Below, one piece after another: positions 1-6,012 of a stretch of 6,157 nt of DNA. Location: contig CATLGN010000108.1 in NCBI GenBank assembly GCA_949935685.1, positions 1 to 6,157 of the forward strand, given 5' to 3'. This DNA comes from an uncultured Lachnospiraceae bacterium (GTDB taxonomy: Bacteria; Bacillota; Clostridia; Lachnospirales; Lachnospiraceae). The notes under the pieces are model-generated. The model ran no database searches and had not been told where the DNA came from. It worked only from the letters and a program-made list of their open reading frames with translations. Position numbers and translations under genes: made by a program. Position 1 is the first letter of the stretch. Every line of letters starts with the position of its first letter.

Positions 1-9
1 ATTTGGAAA

Positions 10-17
10 AGGACAGG
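10..17 (+). promoter_or_regulatory. Ribosome binding site of the GH32 gene
   Basis: AGGACAGG lies six bases before the ATG at 24 (the AGGA core is ten bases before it). It supports that ATG over the in-frame TTG at 3, which has no room for a ribosome binding site in this window. The reading frame is open to the left edge, so an upstream start cannot be fully excluded. Confidence 0.6.
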
Positions 18-23
18 TATCAT

Positions 24-1343
24 ATGAAAAAGGCAAAAATACATTTTAAACCACCCGGCAACTGGATGAATGATCCCAATGGCTTTTTGTATTATCAGGG
101 AAAGTATCATTTGTTTTATCAGCATTTCCCGTATGCGCCCGTCTGGGGGACGATGCACTGGGGTCATGCGGTGAGTGAGGATCTGGTGAATTGGGAGCAT
201 CAGGACGTTGCCCTGTTTCCGACCAAGTATGAAGATCAGAACGGCTGCTTTTCCGGCAGCGCCGTGGAACATGACGGACGGATGTACTTATATTATACGG
301 GTATCCACTACAACGCGGTGGACAGAGAGAATATCCATCTTTGCCCGGGGCAGCAGTTTGAGGCGTGTCAGATGATGATTTCGTCCGACGACGGGTTCCA
401 TTTTGACAATTTTAAAGACAAGTCTGTGATCATCCCCTGCATGGGAGACGGGGAAAGCGGCGACAGGACGCATACGAGAGATCCGAAGGTATGGCGGGGA
501 AAGAACGCCTGGTATATGTTGATTGGCAGCAAGGACGGAAACGGAAACGGCCAGCTTCTGATTTATAAGAGCGAGAATCTGACGGACTGGGAGTTTGCCA
601 ATTATGTGCCGGGCAGAAACGGCTATGGACAGATGTGGGAATGCCCGGATTATTTTGAGACAGAGGGCGGCAAGGTGCTGGTGATCTCGCCGATGCAGTT
701 GATGCGGGACGGGAAAAAAGACGAAGACCAGACGATCTGTATGTTGGTTGACTTCGAAGAAGATACGTGTGAAATGCACCTTTCCGGCAGCTATCAGTTT
801 ATCGACCATGGCTTGGATCTGTATGCGGCGCAGAGTACGACGGATGCGCAGGGGCGGCGGGTTATGGTTGCGTGGCTGCGGATGCCGGAGGCAGTGGACG
901 GCGCGTGGTCGGGCATGTGCTGTATTCCGAGAGTGGTGGAAGTAAAAGACGGCCATATTTATTTTCGCGTGCATCCCAATATTGAGAAGCAGTTTACAAA
1001 ACGCATTGCGTCGCCGGCGGAAGCGGACGAAGCCGGATACCGTGTCAGCCTGGATCTGGAGGACGGGGAGAGCATCGGCATCGGCGGATACTGGATCTTC
1101 CGCAGAGGAAGCCATATCTGTACGGACAGAGCGGGTGTTTTCGCCGGCCATGAGGATTACCGGATGCAGTTTATGACGCCGGAATTGAAGGACGGCTGTC
1201 ATTTGGACATTTATGTGGACCGGAATCTGGTGGAGGTTTATGTCAATCGCGGCGAGTATGTGATCAGTAATGCGGTTTATGGTCTGGGGGATGAGATCAA
1301 AGCCGATGCGAAAGATACGCCGCAGATTGATACGATCGCATAA
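24..1343 (+). CDS. GH32 beta-fructofuranosidase (sucrose / fructo-oligosaccharide hydrolase)
   Basis: This enzyme hydrolyses the terminal beta-fructoside bond of sucrose or short fructans, releasing fructose. The 439-residue product shows all three GH32 signatures. The nucleophile is D17 in WMNDPNG, the transition-state stabiliser is D153 in RDPKVW, and the acid/base is E206 in WECPDYF. FSGSAV and MHWGHA are further family motifs. A five-bladed propeller fills about residues 1-290. A C-terminal beta-sandwich follows, ending with VDRNLVEVYVNRGE. There is no signal peptide or membrane segment, so it is cytoplasmic. Its size resembles the compact Thermotoga invertase (432 residues) rather than the roughly 480-residue sucrose-6-phosphate hydrolases. 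The start is chosen because the N-terminus then matches the family just before the nucleophile motif. It ends with tandem TAA stops, 23 bases before the next gene. Whether the substrate is sucrose, sucrose-6-phosphate or fructan is not decided by sequence. The neighbouring GH13_4 enzyme, which needs unphosphorylated sucrose, favours free sucrose. Confidence 0.93.
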   Translation: MKKAKIHFKPPGNWMNDPNGFLYYQGKYHLFYQHFPYAPVWGTMHWGHAVSEDLVNWEHQDVALFPTKYEDQNGCFSGSAVEHDGRMYLYYTGIHYNAVDRENIHLCPGQQFEACQMMISSDDGFHFDNFKDKSVIIPCMGDGESGDRTHTRDPKVWRGKNAWYMLIGSKDGNGNGQLLIYKSENLTDWEFANYVPGRNGYGQMWECPDYFETEGGKVLVISPMQLMRDGKKDEDQTICMLVDFEEDTCEMHLSGSYQFIDHGLDLYAAQSTTDAQGRRVMVAWLRMPEAVDGAWSGMCCIPRVVEVKDGHIYFRVHPNIEKQFTKRIASPAEADEAGYRVSLDLEDGESIGIGGYWIFRRGSHICTDRAGVFAGHEDYRMQFMTPELKDGCHLDIYVDRNLVEVYVNRGEYVISNAVYGLGDEIKADAKDTPQIDTIA

Positions 1344-1350
1344 TAACAGA

Positions 1351-1359
1351 AAGGGTGGG
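1351..1359 (+). promoter_or_regulatory. Ribosome binding site of the GH13_4 gene
   Basis: The purine-rich AAGGGTGGG precedes two in-frame ATG codons at 1361 and 1367. The spacing is seven bases to the ATG at 1367 but only one base to the ATG at 1361, so 1367 is preferred. The alternative start would add only two residues. Confidence 0.55.
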
Positions 1360-1366
1360 TATGATA

Positions 1367-3235
1367 ATGGCGGAGAATGTGTTTCAGAGGAGACTGGCGA
1401 AACATCATGACGAATTGCGGTGGCTTTATATGGAGCTGTACGACAATGCGGATATGTTTGGGGAATTGTGCGCAGCGTTGCACCAATATGACCAGGAGCG
1501 CGGCCGTCAACTGAAGAAAAGGGATGCGGCACGGGAGCGGGATGCGGGCTGGTTTCAGAGAAACGATATGCTGGGCATGATGCTGTATATCGATAATTTT
1601 GCGGGAAATTTAAAAGGCGTAAAAGACAGGCTGGACTATCTGATGCAGTGCAATGTGAATTATATTCATCTGATGCCGTTTCTGGATACGCCCGAGGGCC
1701 GTTCGGACGGCGGCTATGCGGTTTCGGATTTTCGGAAGGTGCAGGAACATCTGGGGACGATGGACGATCTGAAATCGCTGACGGATGCATGCCACAAAAA
1801 AGGTCTGAATGTGTGTATGGATTTTGTGATGAATCATACATCGGAGGACCATGAATGGGCCAGACGCGCCAGAGCAGGCGAAGGGGAATATATGAGCCGG
1901 TATTTCTTTTTTGATAACGGCGAGCTTCCCGCTGCGTATGAGCGGACCGTGCCGCAGGTATTTCCGACGACTGCGCCGGGCAATTTTACCTGGCTCGGAG
2001 ACATCGGTTATCATGTGATGACAAGTTTTTATCCCTATCAGTGGGATTTGAATTACCGCAATCCGCGGGTGTTCAATGAAATGATGTATAACTTCCTGTA
2101 TCTGGCCAATCAGGGGATCGATATTGTCCGTCTGGATGCGGTTCCTTATATCTGGAAGGAACTGAACACATCCTGCCGGAATCTGCCGCAGGTACATACG
2201 ATTGTGCGCATGATGCGCATGATCAGTGAGATTGTCTGTCCGGGCGTGCTTTTGCTCGGAGAGGTGGTGATGGAGCCGGAAAAAGTGGCGCCGTATTTCG
2301 GCACAGTGGAGAAGCCGGAATGCCATATGCTGTATAATGTCACAACGATGGCAAGCACATGGAACACAGTTGCGACGAGGGATGTCCGCCTGCTGCGCCT
2401 GCAGATGGATATTGTCAACCGGCTGCCACGGGAGTATGTCTTTTTGAATTACCTGCGGTGTCATGACGATATAGGGTGGGGGCTGGATTACCGGTTCCTG
2501 ATGCAGTTCGGCATCGGGGAAGTGAGCCATAAAAAGTTTCTGAACGATTTCTTTACCGGACAGTATCCCGGTTCTTTTGCCCGGGGCGAATTGTATAATT
2601 CCGATCCCGTATCAGGGGATGCCAGACTGTGCGGGACGACCGCTTCCCTGTGCGGCATTGAAAAGGCGGCCTATGAGAAGGATGAAGCGGCGCTGGAGCG
2701 GGCGGTAAAGCTTGACCTGATGCTGCACGCTTATATGTTTACGCAGTCGGGTATTCCGGTACTATACAGCGGGGATGAAATCGGGCAGGAGAACGACTAC
2801 ACATATCATGAGGACCCGAAGAAACGGGAGGATTCCCGTTATCTCCACCGTGGCAGATTCCCCTGGGAGCTGGCGGAGCTGCGAAAGAAAAAAGGCAGTG
2901 TGCAGGAGAAGCTGTTCTCCGCCATCGGCGAGATGGAGCGGATTCGCAAACGGTTTTCGGTATTTGATTCCGGCGCGGATGTCCGGACGGTTGATACGGG
3001 AAATAACGCCGTATTGGGGCTGGTGCGGCAGACGGAAACGGAAAAACTGGTGGCGCTTTTTAATTTTAGTGAAAATCCGGCAACGGCCTGCGTGCAGGAG
3101 AATGACGGCATATACCGGGATCTGATCACCGGCAGTGAGATGAGCGCAGGGGATGTGGAAATGCCGGGCTACGGCGCATACTGGCTGCTGCGGAAAGAGA
3201 GCGATGCGGCGGATGGAAACGGTACGGTTAAATAA
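1367..3235 (+). CDS. GH13 subfamily 4 enzyme: amylosucrase or sucrose hydrolase
   Basis: Amylosucrases split sucrose, pass the glucosyl unit to a growing alpha-1,4-glucan and release fructose. Close relatives simply hydrolyse sucrose. The 622-residue product matches Neisseria polysaccharea amylosucrase along its whole length, as I recall that sequence. An alpha-helical N-terminal region spans about residues 1-75. The barrel has nucleophile D257 (RLDAV), acid/base E299 (LLGEV) and stabiliser D367 (RCHDDIGW), plus NHTS. A C-terminal beta domain ends in GYGAYWLL. D114 (RSDGGYAV) and R491 (EDSRYLHR) correspond to the Neisseria D144-R509 salt bridge that closes the glucose pocket, which argues for sucrose as donor. 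Acceptor-site positions differ: P196, P260 and Y261 replace Neisseria R226, A289 and F290. There is no signal peptide, so it is cytoplasmic. The last 23 bases overlap the next gene. Family assignment is firm. Polymerase versus hydrolase activity is unresolved. Confidence 0.9.
   Translation: MAENVFQRRLAKHHDELRWLYMELYDNADMFGELCAALHQYDQERGRQLKKRDAARERDAGWFQRNDMLGMMLYIDNFAGNLKGVKDRLDYLMQCNVNYIHLMPFLDTPEGRSDGGYAVSDFRKVQEHLGTMDDLKSLTDACHKKGLNVCMDFVMNHTSEDHEWARRARAGEGEYMSRYFFFDNGELPAAYERTVPQVFPTTAPGNFTWLGDIGYHVMTSFYPYQWDLNYRNPRVFNEMMYNFLYLANQGIDIVRLDAVPYIWKELNTSCRNLPQVHTIVRMMRMISEIVCPGVLLLGEVVMEPEKVAPYFGTVEKPECHMLYNVTTMASTWNTVATRDVRLLRLQMDIVNRLPREYVFLNYLRCHDDIGWGLDYRFLMQFGIGEVSHKKFLNDFFTGQYPGSFARGELYNSDPVSGDARLCGTTASLCGIEKAAYEKDEAALERAVKLDLMLHAYMFTQSGIPVLYSGDEIGQENDYTYHEDPKKREDSRYLHRGRFPWELAELRKKKGSVQEKLFSAIGEMERIRKRFSVFDSGADVRTVDTGNNAVLGLVRQTETEKLVALFNFSENPATACVQENDGIYRDLITGSEMSAGDVEMPGYGAYWLLRKESDAADGNGTVK
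3192..3201 (+). promoter_or_regulatory. Ribosome binding site of rluF inside the GH13_4 gene
   Basis: GGAAAGAGAG lies within the last codons of the upstream gene. Its GGAAAG part sits six bases before an ATG at 3204, and its GAGAG part sits eleven bases before the ATG at 3213. The site therefore does not clearly separate the two starts, which differ by three residues (MRR). Confidence 0.45.
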
Positions 3236-3971
3236 ATATCTGGCGGAGTGCGGTGTCTGTTCCCGCCGTGAGGCCGATCAGCGGATTGCGGAGGGGCGCG
3301 TGCGCATCAACGGAAAAAAGGCGGGCCCGGGCAGTAAAGTCTGTCCGGGTGATGCCGTGGACGTGGACGGCAAAGCGCTTCGCGGCAGAAATGCGAAAGT
3401 GGTGCTGGCGTATTATAAACCTGTGGGCGTTACCTGTACGGAGCGGGACCGGTTTGCAGACCGTATGGTGACAAAGGAAATCGGGTATCCTGTCCGTGTC
3501 ACGTATGCGGGCAGACTGGATAAGGATTCCGAGGGTCTGCTTCTGCTCAGCAATGACGGAGATCTGATCCAGCGGATGATGAAAGGGAAAAACGGCCACG
3601 AAAAAGAATATATCGTAAAGACGAAGCAGATTGTGACACGGGAATTTCTGGAGCAGATGGCGGCGGGGGTATATCTGAGGGAATTGCAGATAAAGACCCG
3701 CCCCTGTCGCGTGGAGCAGATCGGGAAGTATACGTTCCGCATCGTACTGACACAGGGTCTGAACCGGCAGATCAGGCGGATGTGCCGGGAACTGTCAGTC
3801 GATGTCGCGCAGTTGAAACGGGTCCGGGTTGTGAATATTACGGCGGACGGATTAAAGCCGGGCGCATACCGGGAAGTGACGGGAGAGGAACGGGCCGCTC
3901 TGTACAGAGCGGTCGAAATGGCAGACATCACAGGAAAGGTCGGATATGGAAGCGATGGGAGAGCGGATTGA
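3213..3971 (+). CDS. rluF: RluF-type 23S rRNA pseudouridine synthase
   Basis: This enzyme converts a specific uridine in RNA to pseudouridine. E. coli RluF acts on 23S rRNA U2604 and also on U35 of tRNA-Tyr. The 252-residue product begins with an S4 RNA-binding domain (RLNKYLAECGVCSRREAD, about residues 5-62). The RsuA/RluB/E/F-type catalytic domain follows, with catalytic D103 in GRLDKDSEGL. HEKEY at 129-133 and QGLNRQIRRMC at 181-191 match RluF more closely than RluB, which usually has GRLDYDTSGL or similar. It lacks the long basic C-terminal tail of the E. coli protein (290 residues). The start is chosen by homology; ATG 3204 is an alternative with better ribosome binding site spacing. The 5' end overlaps the GH13_4 gene by 23 bases and the 3' end overlaps ligA by 26, so translational coupling is likely. 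RluF subclass and target sites are inferred from similarity. Confidence 0.88.
   Translation: METVRLNKYLAECGVCSRREADQRIAEGRVRINGKKAGPGSKVCPGDAVDVDGKALRGRNAKVVLAYYKPVGVTCTERDRFADRMVTKEIGYPVRVTYAGRLDKDSEGLLLLSNDGDLIQRMMKGKNGHEKEYIVKTKQIVTREFLEQMAAGVYLRELQIKTRPCRVEQIGKYTFRIVLTQGLNRQIRRMCRELSVDVAQLKRVRVVNITADGLKPGAYREVTGEERAALYRAVEMADITGKVGYGSDGRAD
3326..3349 (+). repeat. Inverted repeat (9-bp hairpin) inside rluF
   Basis: Arms CCCGGGCAG (3326-3334) and CTGTCCGGG (3341-3349) pair over nine positions with one G-U wobble, around the six-base loop TAAAGT. It is GC-rich and about 110 bases into rluF, within the S4-domain codons. No T-run follows, so it is not an intrinsic terminator. It could be chance structure in GC-rich coding sequence. 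Confidence 0.45.
3932..3939 (+). promoter_or_regulatory. Ribosome binding site of ligA inside rluF
   Basis: AGGAAAGG lies six bases before the ATG at 3946. It supports that start over the in-frame ATGs at 3955 and 4003, which have poor spacing or no such site. Confidence 0.65.
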
Positions 3972-5952
3972 CAGTCGGGCGGATAGCCGGACGGACGATC
4001 GGATGCAGGAGATGAAACGGCTTGCGGAAACGCTGCGGGAGGCGTCCCGGGCCTACTATGCGCAGGACCGGGAGATTATGAGCAATCGGGAATATGACAG
4101 GCTCTATGAGCGTCTGGAAGAACTGGAGCGGATGACGGGCGTGGTGCTGGCCGGGAGCCCGACCGTTGACGTGGGCTATGAAGCGGTGGAAGAACTGCCG
4201 AAGGAACGGCATGAGAGCCGGATGCTGTCTCTGGGGAAGACAAAGGACCGGGAAGAACTGCGCGAATTTCTGGACGGCAGGGAAGGCATCCTGAGCTGGA
4301 AGCTGGACGGTCTGACGGTTGTGCTGCATTATGAAGACGGAAAGCTGGCAAAGGCCGTGACACGGGGCAATGGCGAGATCGGCGAAGTGGTGACAAACAA
4401 TGCCCGCATGTTTTGCAATATTCCCTTACAGATCGCGTATACAGGCGCGCTGACGCTGCGGGGCGAGGCGGTTATCACGTATTCGGATTTTCGCAGGATT
4501 AACGAAGAAAATGCGGAGACGGAAGTGCGCTATAAGAATCCCCGGAATCTGTGCAGCGGTTCGGTCAGACAGCTCGACAACCGGGTGACTGCGGGCAGAA
4601 GGGTACGTTTTTTTGCCTTTTCCCTCGTGGAAGCCGCAGGCGTTGATTTCGAAAATTCCCGGGAAAAGGAGCTTTTGTTTTTGCGGGAGCAGGGATTCGA
4701 GATTGTGGATTACCGCATGGTGACGGAAGACACGATATTGGATGCGGTTGCCCGGTTTGAGCAGGAGATCGGGGCATATGACGTTCCCTCGGACGGTCTT
4801 GTACTGGCATTTGACGATCTGGAATACAGCCGTTCTCTGGGTGCGACGGCAAAGTTCCCGAGAGATTCGCTGGCGTTTAAATGGGCGGACGAGCAGGCGG
4901 AGACGACGTTGCAGGAGATCGAATGGAGTGCCAGCCGCACAGGGCTGATCAATCCGGTGGCCGTATTCGAACCGGTGGAGCTGGAGGGCACGACAGTCAG
5001 CCGGGCTTCGGTGCATAATGTCAGCATTGTCAGGGCGCTGCGTCTGGGCGTGGGAGACCGGATTACCGTCTACAAGGCGAATATGATCATCCCGCAGATT
5101 GCCGAAAACCTGACGGGGAGCGGGACCGCGGAGCCGCCGGCCCACTGCCCGGTCTGCGGCGGGGAGACGGCGCTGCGCAGGACGAACGATGTGGAAGCGC
5201 TGTACTGTACCAACCCCGGCTGCGATGCGAAAAAGATCAAAGCGTTTACGCTGTTTGTCAGCCGGGACGCCATGAATATCGACGGGCTGTCCGAGGCGAC
5301 ACTGGAAAAGCTGATTGGAAAAGGGTTTATTCACCACTATGCGGATATCTTTCATCTCGACCGTCATCGGTCGGGGATTGTGGAAATGGAAGGGTTTGGA
5401 GAGCGCTCGTATCAGAATCTGATCGACAATATCGAACAGGCGCGGCGGACGACGCTGCCCCGTCTGCTGTACAGTCTGGGAATCGAAAACATCGGTCTGG
5501 CCAATGCGAAAGTGATCTGCAGAGCCTTTGATTTCGACTGGGAGCGGATACGGAGAGCGGATGCGGAAGAACTGAGCGAGATCGATGGCATCGGCGAGGT
5601 GATCGCTGCCGCGTTCTGCCGTTATTTTGCCGATGCCAAAAACGAGGCGGAACTGGATTTGCTGCTGCCGGAGCTTACCATGGAACAAGAGCGGATACCG
5701 GACGGGGAACAGCCGCTGCAGGGGATGTCTTTCGTCGTCACCGGCAGTCTGCACCGTTATCCAAACCGCAATGCCCTGAAGGAAGAAGTGGAAAAACGCG
5801 GCGGCAGGATTACCGGAAGCGTTACGTCGCGTACCACGGCGCTTGTCAATAACAACACGGCCTCGTCTTCCGCCAAAAATAAAAAGGCCAGAGAACTGGG
5901 AATTCCCGTTTTATCGGAGGAGGATTTTGCGGCGCAGTATCTGCAGGAATAG
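3946..5952 (+). CDS. ligA: NAD-dependent DNA ligase LigA, divergent clostridial type
   Basis: LigA seals single-strand nicks in DNA during replication and repair, using NAD+ to form an enzyme-AMP intermediate. The 668 residues hold every standard domain. Domain Ia has Y37, Y50 and D51. The adenylation domain has catalytic K119 (WKLDG), E174 (RGE), R200, R208, D283 and K312. The OB fold is about residues 315-390. A four-Cys zinc finger uses C401, C404, C421 and C426. Helix-hairpin-helix repeats start near 506. A BRCT domain runs from about 590 to the end. Length is normal for the family. Several residues conserved in E. coli LigA differ: D32 is N47, E113 is S117, R277 is I275 and K290 is A288. 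The N-terminus is about 15 residues longer than in E. coli and contains DSRA-DSRT-DDRM. The first 26 bases overlap rluF. It could be the sole essential ligase or a second paralogue; the window does not say. Confidence 0.93.
   Translation: MEAMGERIDSRADSRTDDRMQEMKRLAETLREASRAYYAQDREIMSNREYDRLYERLEELERMTGVVLAGSPTVDVGYEAVEELPKERHESRMLSLGKTKDREELREFLDGREGILSWKLDGLTVVLHYEDGKLAKAVTRGNGEIGEVVTNNARMFCNIPLQIAYTGALTLRGEAVITYSDFRRINEENAETEVRYKNPRNLCSGSVRQLDNRVTAGRRVRFFAFSLVEAAGVDFENSREKELLFLREQGFEIVDYRMVTEDTILDAVARFEQEIGAYDVPSDGLVLAFDDLEYSRSLGATAKFPRDSLAFKWADEQAETTLQEIEWSASRTGLINPVAVFEPVELEGTTVSRASVHNVSIVRALRLGVGDRITVYKANMIIPQIAENLTGSGTAEPPAHCPVCGGETALRRTNDVEALYCTNPGCDAKKIKAFTLFVSRDAMNIDGLSEATLEKLIGKGFIHHYADIFHLDRHRSGIVEMEGFGERSYQNLIDNIEQARRTTLPRLLYSLGIENIGLANAKVICRAFDFDWERIRRADAEELSEIDGIGEVIAAAFCRYFADAKNEAELDLLLPELTMEQERIPDGEQPLQGMSFVVTGSLHRYPNRNALKEEVEKRGGRITGSVTSRTTALVNNNTASSSAKNKKARELGIPVLSEEDFAAQYLQE
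3970..4005 (+). repeat. Three degenerate 12-base tandem units at the 5' end of ligA
   Basis: Three successive 12-base units encode DSRA, DSRT and DDRM (LigA residues 9-20). The run begins at the rluF stop codon. The units are imperfect at DNA level (GACAGTCGGGCG, GATAGCCGGACG, GACGATCGGATG), so this is an old or weak repeat and could be chance. Confidence 0.4.
5355..5376 (+). repeat. Inverted repeat (hairpin) inside ligA
   Basis: A perfect six-base inverted repeat, CGACCG-TCAT-CGGTCG (5358-5373), extends to nine pairs when two G-U wobbles are allowed. It falls between the zinc finger and the helix-hairpin-helix region of the ligase. No T-run follows. It is probably incidental to coding. Confidence 0.35.
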
Positions 5953-6012
5953 TCCGCGGGACGCCATGCGGGCCTGTGTCGTCATATAGAAAAGAAAAAG
6001 GAGCGTAAGAAG
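5953..6012 (+). other. ligA-metA intergenic region
   Basis: This 60-base gap is the only substantial non-coding stretch. A weak four-base stem (CCGC at 5954-5957 with GCGG at 5968-5971) is not followed by a T-run, so there is no convincing terminator. I see no consensus -35/-10 pair. It is too short for a complete SAM riboswitch. It ends in an A-rich tract with the metA ribosome binding site. Co-transcription of metA with ligA is possible but not shown. Confidence 0.6.
5998..6003 (+). promoter_or_regulatory. Ribosome binding site of metA
   Basis: AAGGAG, close to the consensus, sits nine bases before the ATG at 6013. It fixes the metA start and is the strongest ribosome binding site in the window. 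Confidence 0.75.

Noticed and set aside
288..1841. A 517-codon open frame on the minus strand opposite the GH32 gene and the start of the GH13_4 gene
   Set aside because: It spans the end of one clear gene and the start of another. Its translation is rich in His, Pro and Arg with no recognisable motif, as expected when the complement of a biased coding frame stays open by chance.
1610..2530. A 306-codon open frame on the minus strand opposite the GH13_4 gene
   Set aside because: It lies inside the conserved catalytic barrel coding region, has a low-complexity His/Ile/Arg-rich product and matches no family I recognise.
3153..3212. A 20-residue upstream extension of the rluF frame
   Set aside because: It lies inside the GH13_4 gene, the residues are unlike any RsuA-family N-terminus, and the S4 domain begins properly just after ATG 3213.
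4045..4073. TCCCGG and CCGGGA arms near the start of ligA
   Set aside because: The six-base stem has a 17-base loop, is in coding sequence and is expected by chance in GC-rich DNA.
4426..5754. A 442-codon open frame on the minus strand opposite ligA
   Set aside because: It is fully contained within a strongly conserved ligase gene. Its composition is Arg/His/Gln-rich and shows no family motif, so it is a shadow of ligA codon use.
5953..5990. Possible terminator or promoter between ligA and metA
   Set aside because: The best stem is only four base pairs with a ten-base loop and no T-run. The TATAGA-like element at 5985-5990 has no -35 partner at the right distance.
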